Origin: Streptomyces violens | GTDB lineage: Bacteria; Actinomycetota; Actinomycetes; Streptomycetales; Streptomycetaceae | Assembly: GCF_000717745.1 (NCBI RefSeq) | Contig: NZ_JOBH01000006.1 | Coordinates: 248,001-312,000, forward strand | Length of the DNA: 64,000 nt | Reading direction: 5' to 3' | In this document: in pieces, positions 1 to 7,947 of the stretch | How positions within the stretch are numbered: position 1 is the stretch's first letter | Layout of the letters: each line of letters begins with the position of its first letter | Program-made: the position numbers and the translations under genes | Notes under the pieces: model-generated | Database searches by the model: none | What the model saw: the letters and a program-made list of their open reading frames with translations, nothing else | What the model was told of the DNA's origin: nothing

Positions 1-863
1 TCGCGCATCCACGGCACGTCGAACAGCTCGGCCGGGTAATCGATGTCGTGCACGACGTCATCGACGTCCATGCCCCGATTGAGCCGTTCGACGACCGCAC
101 GGCGCAGCCAGCGCAACGCGGCGGCGGTCGCGGTCAGTTGCTCGGCCGCGCCCTCGTGGAGGACCGGACCGAACTCGGGGATCACGATCGCCGGGTCGAG
201 CGCGGCGAGCCGGTCGAGGGTGTCCGCCCAGCGCACGGTGTCGCGCATGGTACGCATCGGCGTACCGATGTTGGGAATGCCGTTGATCACCGCTGCGCTG
301 GCGTACAGTATCCGCTCCTGCGGCAGCCACACCGCGGTCACATCGTCGGTCTCCGACGGCGCCCACAACAGCCGGACCGCGCGGCCCGTACTGTCCAGGG
401 TGAGCGACTCGGCGTAGGTCTGATCGGGAAAGGTCAGCGGGGGTACGGACGGGAAGTCCTCGATGGGCCGGCGGAACTGGCGTGCGTTGATGTGGTTCTG
501 CAGGCCCGCGGTCTCCAGGTAACGGCGGTAACGGCGCACGACATTCTCGTGGGCGATCACCGTGGGGCGTGCCTCCCCGCGTTCCTCGGCGACCTCGAGA
601 AATCCGGGCACCCCGTAGTTGTATCCGAGGTGGCCATGGCTGTAGACGATCCAGCGGACCGGTTTGTCGGTGTGCGCCCGCAGCCGGTCGAGTACCGGGC
701 GAACGAGGCGGGGCGCCGGCCCGGAGTCCACGATCAGCAGTCCTTGTCCGGTCTCCAGGGCGAGGCTGTTGCCCTGCAATCCGATGGTGTAGACGCCGGG
801 GGCGATCACCTGCACTTCCCTGAGGCCGAGAAGGGGGTTGGTCTCGTCGTTTGTGGCCAGCAT
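1..863 (-). CDS. Alkylsulfatase-like MBL-fold protein, metal site degenerate (partial, 3' end outside window)
   Basis: The ORF begins MLATNDETNPLLG at 863 and is still open at base 1, so only the first 287 or so residues are seen. The overall pattern follows MBL-fold alkyl/aryl sulfatases: a long N-terminal beta region, a VYSHGH segment, an IAHENVVRRYRRY segment, an SETDD loop and a late ERLNRGMDVDDVVHD helix typical of the BDS1/SdsA branch. The metal ligands are largely missing. HxHxDH reads HGHLGY, the usual TGD reads YASA, and PGHG reads PEFG; the isolated AHE histidine is kept. It starts 13 bp after the stop of the DUF1254 gene and is the last visible gene of a four-gene operon. Fold assignment is fair; catalytic activity is doubtful. 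Confidence 0.75.
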   Translation of the reverse strand, partial: MLATNDETNPLLGLREVQVIAPGVYTIGLQGNSLALETGQGLLIVDSGPAPRLVRPVLDRLRAHTDKPVRWIVYSHGHLGYNYGVPGFLEVAEERGEARPTVIAHENVVRRYRRYLETAGLQNHINARQFRRPIEDFPSVPPLTFPDQTYAESLTLDSTGRAVRLLWAPSETDDVTAVWLPQERILYASAAVINGIPNIGTPMRTMRDTVRWADTLDRLAALDPAIVIPEFGPVLHEGAAEQLTATAAALRWLRRAVVERLNRGMDVDDVVHDIDYPAELFDVPWMR

Positions 864-876
864 GGCGGAAGCTCCT

Positions 877-2208
877 TCAGCGGCGCTGGATGGGCGGCAG
901 ATGGTATTTCCCTTGGAGCATCTCTTCGCGCGGTTGGTAGAACCGCAGGGTCAGTTCGAACTTCCCGGGCGGTGCGGGCAGCCAGTTCGAGGGACCGTCG
1001 TCGGGTTCCCCGTGCTGGACGAAAATGTCGAGTGACCCGTCGTTGTTGTAGGTGAGCCCGGGTGTCCGGTCACCGAGGGCGTACCGATTGATATCGTTCT
1101 CGACCAGGAAATTGTCCTCGTCGTAGGCCGTGAGAGACCAGAAAGCGTCCACGGGCGGCAGCCGGTCGGCGTCGAAATGCAGCAGGTAGGCGTTTTCGCC
1201 GGTGAGCCGATGGCCGGCTGCGTCCAGCCGAGTACTGGCATAGACGGCTTCCTCCGCGGTGAGCGCGCCGAGGCCGTGCTGGGCGATGATCGCGCGGAGG
1301 AGATAGTTCTGCCCGTAACTGCCGAGGTCGAGATCGTAGGACCATCCGGCCCCCTTTTCGTCCTTCTTCGCACCCCTCGTCGATCCCCTGGTCTTCAGGA
1401 GACGATCCCCGAACTGGACCGCCTGCTCAAGGGCCAGCCTGGCCACGCCCTCGGGTATTTCCTGGGAGGGACGGCGCCCCGGTCCTATACCGAGGGAAGC
1501 GAAGGTGTCCAGGAGGGCGCTTTCCGACGCGGGCGGGGGATTGATTTCGAGCGCGGCACTCAGCTCATCGAAGAACGAGATGCCTGCGGCGCCGATGTCG
1601 TGCGGGGAGAGCAGTGGCCCCGTCGACCATTCCGCACCGCGTTCGCTCTCTTCGGCCGGTGTGAGCCGGTACTGAGTGATGAGTTCCGATGCGGCCTTGA
1701 GGTCGCGTTCCCCGTCGACGATCGTGCGTCCGAGCAGCCAGACGGTGTTGGTCGGGGACTTCAGGACCGGAATACCGCCGGGACTTTCCCCGCGCCATTG
1801 GGGGCCGACGATGAGGTGGCGGCTCGCTTCGGTGCCCGTTGTGCGGCGGCCCACATATGCCCAAGTGTTGGTGTAGGCGTCCAGGAACTGGAAGCTGTAA
1901 TAACGCCCGTTGACGTCGGGGACGTCCAGGATCAGCGGACCGCGCGCCAGGTGGAGCCAGGCGATGGAGTAGAGCGTGTCATTGTTCGGCTTTACGATCT
2001 CGCGGTCGCGAGGCGTGGCCAATTTGGCACGGTGGCGAAGAGTGTTGAGAGGGGCACTGCCACGGTGGCTCTTGTGCGTGAGCAGCTTCCTGGTGCGTTC
2101 CATCAGGACCAGCGGATAGCCCCACACATAAGCCTCGACGCCGATGGCGAAGGTGTCCGTGGCACGCTTGACGATTCCGGTTCCAGTTCCGGTTCCGAGA
2201 GTGCTCAT
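877..2208 (-). CDS. DUF1254/DUF1214 domain protein
   Basis: A 443-residue protein with the DUF1254 signature near the N terminus (EAYVWGYPLVLMERTRK, then KPNNDTLYSIAWLHLARGP and GRYYSFQFLDAYTNTWAYVG) followed by the DUF1214 beta-rich C-terminal part (residues about 330-435, with FWSLTAYDEDNF and LTLRFYQPRE). No enzymatic activity is firmly established for the family. Family members are often secreted, but this one shows no signal peptide. The start ATG lies in an ATGA overlap with the stop of the acyl-CoA synthetase gene, implying translational coupling. The degenerate MBL gene follows 13 bp downstream. Context suggests a role in processing the compound brought in by the operon's MFS carrier. 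Confidence 0.88.
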   Translation of the reverse strand: MSTLGTGTGTGIVKRATDTFAIGVEAYVWGYPLVLMERTRKLLTHKSHRGSAPLNTLRHRAKLATPRDREIVKPNNDTLYSIAWLHLARGPLILDVPDVNGRYYSFQFLDAYTNTWAYVGRRTTGTEASRHLIVGPQWRGESPGGIPVLKSPTNTVWLLGRTIVDGERDLKAASELITQYRLTPAEESERGAEWSTGPLLSPHDIGAAGISFFDELSAALEINPPPASESALLDTFASLGIGPGRRPSQEIPEGVARLALEQAVQFGDRLLKTRGSTRGAKKDEKGAGWSYDLDLGSYGQNYLLRAIIAQHGLGALTAEEAVYASTRLDAAGHRLTGENAYLLHFDADRLPPVDAFWSLTAYDEDNFLVENDINRYALGDRTPGLTYNNDGSLDIFVQHGEPDDGPSNWLPAPPGKFELTLRFYQPREEMLQGKYHLPPIQRR

Positions 2209-4265
2209 GGCCTGATCTCCTTGGACAGCACAATGAGTGAGTCGACGGCGATCGTGGCTCCGTCGGTGCGGACGAGCAGGGGGTTGATGTCGAGTTCGGC
2301 CACGGTGGGCGCTTGCGTCAGGAACTCGGCGAGCAGCGACAGGGTCTCGGCGAGTGCGGTGTGATCGAGACCTGGGTACTGGGCGGCCAGCGTCGCGGCC
2401 ACGTGTTGTACTGCGCCGGGTGCCGCGGGGAGTGGGATGGCGTGCCGTGCCGCTCCCGCGTCTTCCGCGCGAGCGCCGCCCGGTCCGACGACGAGCGCCG
2501 GCCCGTAGTGCGGGTCGCGGACGGCACCCACGGACAGTTCCCCGCAGTGGGAGAGCTGCGGCTGCACCACTGCCTGTACTCCGCGCAGGCCCAGCTCACC
2601 GGCCCTGTCCACCAGCGCGGAGGCCACCTTGGGGACGTCGGCGCCCGAGACTCCCAGGCGTACGAGGCCGAGCCGGGCGCGGTGCGGGGCGTCCGGCGAG
2701 TCGATCTTGACGACGAACGGCCCGTTGTCGTACGGCGTCGTGGCGACCGACTCCACGTACGTCGACGTCGCCACGTACGGCACTCCGAGCTCGCCGAGGA
2801 GCCGGCTCGCGAGTACCTCGGTCACCACACCGGGCTCGCGCGGCAGGCGGGCGGCAGCCCTCGCCGCCGCTGCCTTCACGACCGCTGTTGTGTCCTCGTC
2901 GAGGGGCTCGGGGGCGGGTGCGCGTACGAGGCCGGGGAGCGCGCGCATCAGGCTTGCGATGCTGGGACAGGTCACACCGGCGGGGGTGTCGGCCAGCGCG
3001 CCGTCAGGGGGACAGGCCCAGATCAGCCAGCCGGGGGTCTGCAGGCCGGCGAGCGCGTCGGCGAGCCGGTGGTACACCTCCGGGAACTGGTCGCCGAAGG
3101 TGAAGTAGCAGATGATTCCGTCCAGCGACGCGTCCCGGTCCAGCGTTGTGAGCAGTTCGCCGAACGCGTCCGTGTTCCGGTAGAACTGCCCGCCCAGGTC
3201 GATCGGGTTGTCGATCGCGGCCACCCCCGACAGTTCCAACGCCGCCACGGCAGCCCGCGTGCGCGGCCCCAGCTCCGGTACCTCGGCACCGAGCGCCGCC
3301 AGCCGGTCGGCGATCACCGCCCCGGCGCCACCGGACATCGACAACACGGCGAACCGAGGGCGTGGGGGCAGTGCGATCGGGCGTTGCATCGCGGTCATCA
3401 GGTCGGCGAACGACTCGTCGTCCTCGGCCACGACGATCCCGGAGTCCCGGCACAGCGCGCTGAACAGCAGGTGGTCGCCCGCGACGGCCGCGGTGTGCGA
3501 GAGGGTGGCTCGGCCACCGGCCTCGCTCACACCGGACTTCAGGACCACGACGCGCTTGCCGAGCGCCGCTGCCCGACGGCCGAGCCGGGCCAGCGCCGCG
3601 GGGTCCCGGACCTGTTCCACGTACAGGCCGAGGACGTGCACGTCGGGACGTTCCAGCAGGTAGCGGCCGACATCGGTGAGTTGCAGGCACGCCTCGTTGC
3701 CCACGCTCGCGTAGTAGGAGAACGCGGCGCCGCGTTGGTTGAGGAGACCGGCCAGTACGAATCCCATCGCACCGCTCTGGGTGACTATGGCCAGCGGTCC
3801 CGGCGGTGGTGCGGGGCGTGCCACGTACGCGGACGCGGTGACCGCGGCCGCGGCGGGCTTGCTGATCACACCGAGGCAGTTCGGGCCGAGCAGTGGCATG
3901 TCGCCCGCTGCGGCCCGCAGCTGTTCCTGTCGGCCGCGCCCTTCCGGGCCGTCCTCGGCGAATCCGGCCGAGAACAGCACCACCGCTCCCACCCCACCAC
4001 GCCGGGCCCGCTCGACCACGTCGATGGCGGATGCGGCCGGCACGGCGATGACCAGCAGGTCCAGGAGGTGCCCCGCGGCCAAGAGGTCGTCGATGACGGG
4101 CAGCCCCGGATCGGGGTCCCGCGGCTCGACGGCGTGGACCTCGCCTTCGTAACCTCCTGCCCGCAGCAGTTCGACGACGCGGCGGCCCCATGTGCCGGGG
4201 CGCGCTGACAACCCGATCACACCGATTCTGCGGGGAAAGAAGAGAGCGTCGAGCGGATCGGACAT
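2205..4265 (-). CDS. NDP-forming acyl-CoA synthetase (acetate-CoA ligase family)
   Basis: A 686-residue single-chain protein with the full domain order of ADP-forming acyl-CoA synthetases: CoA-binding Rossmann domain (residues about 8-130, RRIGVIGLSARP and GPNCLG), succinyl-CoA-ligase-like domain (about 155-300) and C-terminal ATP-grasp (about 460-680). The phosphohistidine motif is intact: LSHTAAVAG puts the catalytic His at residue 257. These enzymes activate carboxylic acids to CoA thioesters or run in reverse to make ATP; the acid here cannot be read from sequence. The gene lies between the MFS carrier (71 bp upstream) and the DUF1254 gene (ATGA overlap), so it probably activates the imported acid or its breakdown product. 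Confidence 0.9.
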   Translation of the reverse strand: MSDPLDALFFPRRIGVIGLSARPGTWGRRVVELLRAGGYEGEVHAVEPRDPDPGLPVIDDLLAAGHLLDLLVIAVPAASAIDVVERARRGGVGAVVLFSAGFAEDGPEGRGRQEQLRAAAGDMPLLGPNCLGVISKPAAAAVTASAYVARPAPPPGPLAIVTQSGAMGFVLAGLLNQRGAAFSYYASVGNEACLQLTDVGRYLLERPDVHVLGLYVEQVRDPAALARLGRRAAALGKRVVVLKSGVSEAGGRATLSHTAAVAGDHLLFSALCRDSGIVVAEDDESFADLMTAMQRPIALPPRPRFAVLSMSGGAGAVIADRLAALGAEVPELGPRTRAAVAALELSGVAAIDNPIDLGGQFYRNTDAFGELLTTLDRDASLDGIICYFTFGDQFPEVYHRLADALAGLQTPGWLIWACPPDGALADTPAGVTCPSIASLMRALPGLVRAPAPEPLDEDTTAVVKAAAARAAARLPREPGVVTEVLASRLLGELGVPYVATSTYVESVATTPYDNGPFVVKIDSPDAPHRARLGLVRLGVSGADVPKVASALVDRAGELGLRGVQAVVQPQLSHCGELSVGAVRDPHYGPALVVGPGGARAEDAGAARHAIPLPAAPGAVQHVAATLAAQYPGLDHTALAETLSLLAEFLTQAPTVAELDINPLLVRTDGATIAVDSLIVLSKEIRP

Positions 4266-4336
4266 CGAGCACCTCCGTGACTCGGAAATCGAGCACCTAC
4301 GTGATGCGGTACGGGAATCAGCCGGTCGGCTCGGCG

Positions 4337-5674
4337 TCAGCCCGACGTCAGCCGGAAGCGGCGCGCTTCGCGCTCAGGGTTGACGGTCAGCACGCCGATG
4401 AGTCCGCCGACGATCATCAGCCCGGCGCACACGGCGAAGGCCCCCTGGAAACCCGAGCCCGGCGACGGCGCCGCGTCGATGATCCAGCCGGTGACGGCAG
4501 GGGCGACAACGCCCGCCAGGGTCACCAGTGCGGTACCGGTGGCCAGCACCGCACCCCGCCGCCGGACGGGTACGACCTGCGCCCCGATGAGGAAGTTCAA
4601 CGGGAACACCGCACTGGGCAGCCCGAACGCGAGCGTCATCAGGAGCACGGCCAGGCCGCCGCCCGCATAGGGCAGCGCGAACAGACACACCCCGGCGACG
4701 ATCACCACCAGGCCGCCGGTGACACCCCGGGCGACGCGGCCGGTCGCTCCGCCGCGCATCCAGCGGCCCGAGAGCCAGGGGATGATCAGCAGCACTGCCG
4801 CGCTGACGACGTGCGGAATGACCACGAGCCGGCCGGCACCGGCCGCGGTGTATCCGAGCGAGGTCTCCAGGTACGCCGGAAGCCATGCCACGTTGAGCGC
4901 CAGTGCCCAGTAGGCGCCGATCCCCGCGGCGAGCGTGCCGAGCCAGGTGCCGTTGAAGAACAGCCGGCGGTACGAGACGTGCGGCTCGACGCGTGCGCCC
5001 GTGTTCTCAACGCCCGCTCTCTCCGCGCCGTGCAGCCCCGCGTCGTAAGTGTCCAACGGGCCCTCGCGGCCGATGAACGCCCACAACACGACCCACGCGA
5101 GCCCGGCGACCGCGAGGGCGGCGAACGCCGACCGCCAGCCGTGGTGCGTGATGAAGTACACCAGCGTCGGAGCGGCGATCGCCAGGCCGAGCGCGCCGCC
5201 CATGTTGGTCAGCGCCGTCGGCACCGACCGGGAGCGCTCGGGGAACCACTTCTGTACCGCGTGCACGGCCATCGGCGCGGTCGGCCCCTCCGCCGCCCCC
5301 AGTGCGATGCGGCTGAAGTACAGCGCGGGGACGCTGGCGGCCAGCAGTACGGGCAGTGCGGTCAGCGACCACAACACGGCGAGCGCCGCGAGGATCCACG
5401 TCGTCCGCACCCGGTTGGAAACGAACCCGACGATCACCGCCGAGAGACTGAACAGCAGGTAGAAGCTGCTGGCAATGGCGCCGTACTCGCCGGCGGTGAG
5501 GCCGAACTCCTTCATGATCGGGGCGGCGGCGAGCCCCAGTACCGCCTTGTCCGCAAAGTTGATCACCATCAGCGCGACCACCATCGCGGTGACCGCCCAG
5601 CCGCGCATGGTGCGCCGCGTGGTCTCGCCCGTATCGCTCGCACCGGATCGTCCGACAACCTGCGGAGCCGTCAT
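4337..5674 (-). CDS. MFS transporter, organic-anion (ACS-like) type
   Basis: A 445-residue, 12-helix major facilitator. The start MTAPQVVGRS is chosen because AGGAGG sits 6 bases upstream; an in-frame ATG 36 bp earlier has no ribosome site. The segment GPTAPMAVHAVQKWFPERSR and the ALTNMGGALG helix resemble carriers of the anion:cation symporter group (phthalate, hexuronate and similar acids). It is the first structural gene of the operon running leftwards and is preceded by two candidate TetR boxes (5752-5800) and a perfect palindrome (5703-5728). Because an acyl-CoA synthetase follows, an organic acid is a sensible guess for the substrate; the sequence alone does not name it. Confidence 0.88.
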   Translation of the reverse strand: MTAPQVVGRSGASDTGETTRRTMRGWAVTAMVVALMVINFADKAVLGLAAAPIMKEFGLTAGEYGAIASSFYLLFSLSAVIVGFVSNRVRTTWILAALAVLWSLTALPVLLAASVPALYFSRIALGAAEGPTAPMAVHAVQKWFPERSRSVPTALTNMGGALGLAIAAPTLVYFITHHGWRSAFAALAVAGLAWVVLWAFIGREGPLDTYDAGLHGAERAGVENTGARVEPHVSYRRLFFNGTWLGTLAAGIGAYWALALNVAWLPAYLETSLGYTAAGAGRLVVIPHVVSAAVLLIIPWLSGRWMRGGATGRVARGVTGGLVVIVAGVCLFALPYAGGGLAVLLMTLAFGLPSAVFPLNFLIGAQVVPVRRRGAVLATGTALVTLAGVVAPAVTGWIIDAAPSPGSGFQGAFAVCAGLMIVGGLIGVLTVNPEREARRFRLTSG

Positions 5675-5702
5675 CGTCTGGCCTCCTGGACGCTGAAGGG
5701 AG

Positions 5703-5728
5703 CCGGGCATACCGCGTGGTATGCCCGG
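5703..5728. promoter_or_regulatory. Perfect 26-bp palindrome upstream of MFS gene
   Basis: Arms CCGGGCATACC (5703-5713) and GGTATGCCCGG (5718-5728) are perfectly complementary over 11 bp with a 4-base GCGT spacer. It lies 29 bp upstream of the MFS start, inside the predicted 5' leader. It could be an operator for a second regulator, or an RNA hairpin acting as attenuator or stabiliser. There is no U-tract, so a simple terminator is less likely. Confidence 0.6.
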
Positions 5729-5751
5729 GCGTCACCGATGAAACCCGCCCT

Positions 5752-5800
5752 TTAGCGTTCCGTCAACGGGGTGGGCGCCGGCTTTTTAGCGAAACGCTAA
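5752..5800. promoter_or_regulatory. Paired candidate TetR operators
   Basis: A perfect inverted repeat TTAGCGAAACGCTAA (5786-5800) and a second, weaker copy TTAGCGTTCCGTCAA (5752-5766). The second agrees at 12 of 15 positions with the reverse strand of the first. The two boxes start 34 bp apart between the tetR-like gene and the MFS gene. Size and symmetry fit TetR-family operators, and the adjacent TetR protein is the obvious ligand-responsive candidate. Confidence 0.65.
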
Positions 5801-5895
5801 GCGCCAACAGGCGCGCAGTACGCGTCAATTGGTGCGATGACCTGCGAATACGCGCGTCCGCCGAGGCAGGCTCGGAGCCGACCCTGTCAGCCCTG

Positions 5896-6504
5896 TCAGC
5901 CCTTTCCGCTGTCCTCGGCCGGCTCGTCGGTGTCCTTCGACGGACCGTCCACCGCGCTGCAGAGCCGCTCCGCGAGCCCGATGAACCGCTCATCGAGCTC
6001 GCGGACGCCCACCCCGAACTCCTTCGCCAGGCGCGAGCGTGCCAGGACATAGCCCGTCGAGAGGGAGGTCAGGGCGGTGTGCAGCGCGACCAGATCGACA
6101 TCGCGGTCGATCAGCCCTGCTTCCTGATCCTGCCGCAGGAGTTCTTGCGTACGCGGCAGGTCGGGCATCAGCCGGAGCTGGCTGTCGCCGTCGAGGAGCA
6201 GGAGGACCGCCAGCCGGAAGGCCGACGCGTACCGGACGCTGCCCTTCAACGCGTGCCGGACGCGGGAACCGAAACGTTCCGGGCGGTCCTGGAGCCGGAT
6301 GGCGGCGATGCGTTCCCGGACGTTCCGGCGCAGCGCCGAGCGCAGCAGGTCCCGGCGGGAGCCGAAGTAGTGGTACACCAGCCCGCGGTTGACCCCGGCC
6401 CGGTCGGCCACCTCGCGCAGATTCAACCCGCCGAGCACACCATCGCGTTCGAGCAGGTCGAGAGCGGCACGCTCGAGTGTCTTCGCGGTGAGCTCGCTGT
6501 CCAT
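5896..6504 (-). CDS. TetR-family transcriptional regulator
   Basis: About 202 residues from MDSELTAKTLERAALDLL. The N-terminal helix-turn-helix is clear (LNLREVADRAGVNRGLVYHYFGSR, residues about 25-50), followed by an all-alpha ligand-binding domain. The start is uncertain: an in-frame GTG at 6537 would add 11 residues (VGKKGASSGPS), and neither has a good ribosome site at normal spacing. It is encoded on the same strand as, and 222 bp before, the MFS/acyl-CoA synthetase operon. The gap holds two matching inverted repeats, so it probably represses that operon until a substrate or CoA ester binds. Confidence 0.85.
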   Translation of the reverse strand: MDSELTAKTLERAALDLLERDGVLGGLNLREVADRAGVNRGLVYHYFGSRRDLLRSALRRNVRERIAAIRLQDRPERFGSRVRHALKGSVRYASAFRLAVLLLLDGDSQLRLMPDLPRTQELLRQDQEAGLIDRDVDLVALHTALTSLSTGYVLARSRLAKEFGVGVRELDERFIGLAERLCSAVDGPSKDTDEPAEDSGKG

Positions 6505-6584
6505 CGACGGGCCGGAAGACGCCCCCTTCTTGCCCACAGCTCCACCCCACGACTCGGCAACCTTGCTACCGCCCCATCCTAGGG

Positions 6585-7571
6585 TTACGACTCCACTGCG
6601 GAGGCGGAGGCGGAGGCGGAGGCGGAGGCGGAGGCGGTGGCCGAGGCGCCGGAGGCCGGGCCGAAGGCGGGCGCCGGTACGGATTCCGGGGACAGCAGCA
6701 CGGAGGGCCGGCCGTCCACGCCCACCGGGACGTCGCCGTCGATCGTCACCCGGCGCAGCTTGCGCACATGGTCGTCGGAGTCGTCCACGCCGTAGTGCTG
6801 GGTGGCGCGGTTGTCCCAGATCGCCACGTCGCCGACCTGCCACTGCCAGCGCACGGTGTTCTCCGGCCGCTCGATGTGGGACTGGAAGAGGTTCACCAGG
6901 GCGCGGGAGTCCGCTCCGGTGAGGCCGGTGATGCGCTGGGCGAAGTTACCGAGCAGCAGGACGCGTTCACCGGTCTCCGGGTGCACTCGGACCACCGGGT
7001 GCTCGGTGCGGAACTTCGTGGCGGTGAAGACCTCCCGGTAGTGGACCAGCTGCTCGGGCGCGGCGTTGGGGCGCAGCGCCGCGTAGTCGTAGTCGTTGGT
7101 GTGCTCGGCACGGAGGCTGTCGGCGAGGGTGCGCAGCGGTGCGGGGAGGTTGCTGTACGCAGTGGCGGTGTTGGCCCACAGGGTGTTGCCGCCGTAGGGC
7201 GGGATGACGACGGCACGGAGGATGGAGAAGGCCGGGTAGGCGGGGACGAAGGTGACGTCGGTGTGCCACTGATTGGCCCGGCCGCCGTAGTCGGAGTCGA
7301 TCGGCAGGGCGTAGCGGCCGTCGGCGGAGGGGACGGTTGGATGTGCCACCGGGGTGCCGAGGAGCGTGGCGAACTGTTCGTGGCTCTCCTCGTCCAGGTG
7401 GTGCTGGTCGCGGAAGAAGACGACCTTGTGTTCCAGCAGGGCGGCGCGGATGGCGGCAACCGTCTCGGGCGCGAGGTCGCCGCCGAGGCGTACTCCGGAG
7501 AGGACGGCGCCGAGACGGCCGCCGACCTTCTCGACGGTGAGCTGTGCGGGCGCTGTCGTGGTGGAGGTCAT
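6585..7571 (-). CDS. TauD/TfdA-family Fe(II)/2-oxoglutarate dioxygenase
   Basis: A 328-residue non-haem iron dioxygenase. The metal triad is visible as H103-x-D105 (QWHTDVTF) and H259 (RATQHYG), with a 2-oxoglutarate-binding arginine in KLRRVT near residue 273. Family members hydroxylate sulfonates or alkyl sulfates next to the sulfur group, releasing sulfite or sulfate and an aldehyde, and also attack other acids. The start ATG follows GAAGGGAC. The last 25 residues carry an Ala-Ser run encoded by a hexanucleotide repeat. The gene is divergent from a ROK regulator that precedes a sulfatase/ABC operon, which supports a sulfur-scavenging role. Confidence 0.88.
   Translation of the reverse strand: MTSTTTAPAQLTVEKVGGRLGAVLSGVRLGGDLAPETVAAIRAALLEHKVVFFRDQHHLDEESHEQFATLLGTPVAHPTVPSADGRYALPIDSDYGGRANQWHTDVTFVPAYPAFSILRAVVIPPYGGNTLWANTATAYSNLPAPLRTLADSLRAEHTNDYDYAALRPNAAPEQLVHYREVFTATKFRTEHPVVRVHPETGERVLLLGNFAQRITGLTGADSRALVNLFQSHIERPENTVRWQWQVGDVAIWDNRATQHYGVDDSDDHVRKLRRVTIDGDVPVGVDGRPSVLLSPESVPAPAFGPASGASATASASASASASASAVES
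6601..6636. repeat. Six tandem GAGGCG hexanucleotides
   Basis: Six perfect GAGGCG copies on the plus strand, read on the minus strand as alternating Ser and Ala codons in the C-terminal tail of the TauD-like protein. The reading frame is preserved for any copy number, so the locus could vary in length by slippage without breaking the gene. The tail lies beyond the catalytic core. Confidence 0.95.
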
Positions 7572-7947
7572 GACGGGTGTCCCTTCGGGAGGTGGACGTG
7601 GAGGTTCGACTCGGAGCGGAAGTAATTGCGGCGCGGAGATGCCGCGTAGTGGACGCGGCGGTTGCGGCCGGAAGGAGTGAACGGGAGCGTTGCAGCGTCG
7701 GTTGAGAGGCGTCAAGCGGTCGCGGGCTCCCCGTACGACACTCGTGGATGGTTCAATCGGCCTCTGCGCCAGGGCCGTTGCGCGGTACGCGCACGACAGT
7801 GAAACCGGCTCTGACCTGCGATGACGGCCGCAGTGTCGAGGCGGCGCGGGGAGCGAGGAGCCGCTCGGGCACCGCCGTCGCCCCGGCGGAGTGATTTCAC
7901 ACCACGGCAATGTGAGAACCACATACGAGAACCAGGAAGGCCGACCG
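7572..7947. other. Divergent intergenic region between dioxygenase and ROK genes
   Basis: These 376 bp separate two divergent starts and must contain both promoters. I see no convincing ORF, no cysteine-type leader peptide on the dioxygenase side, and no long perfect palindrome. The ROK gene's ribosome site AGGAAGG lies at 7934-7940. Confidence 0.6.

Noticed and set aside
3004..4296. Long open frame on the minus strand overlapping the acyl-CoA synthetase gene
   Set aside because: Arg/Gly/Pro-rich translation without any family pattern; it is the off-frame shadow of a high-G/C gene.
6601..6636. Hexanucleotide run considered as a CRISPR-like or regulatory repeat
   Set aside because: Unit too short, no spacers and it is in-frame coding sequence of the dioxygenase tail.
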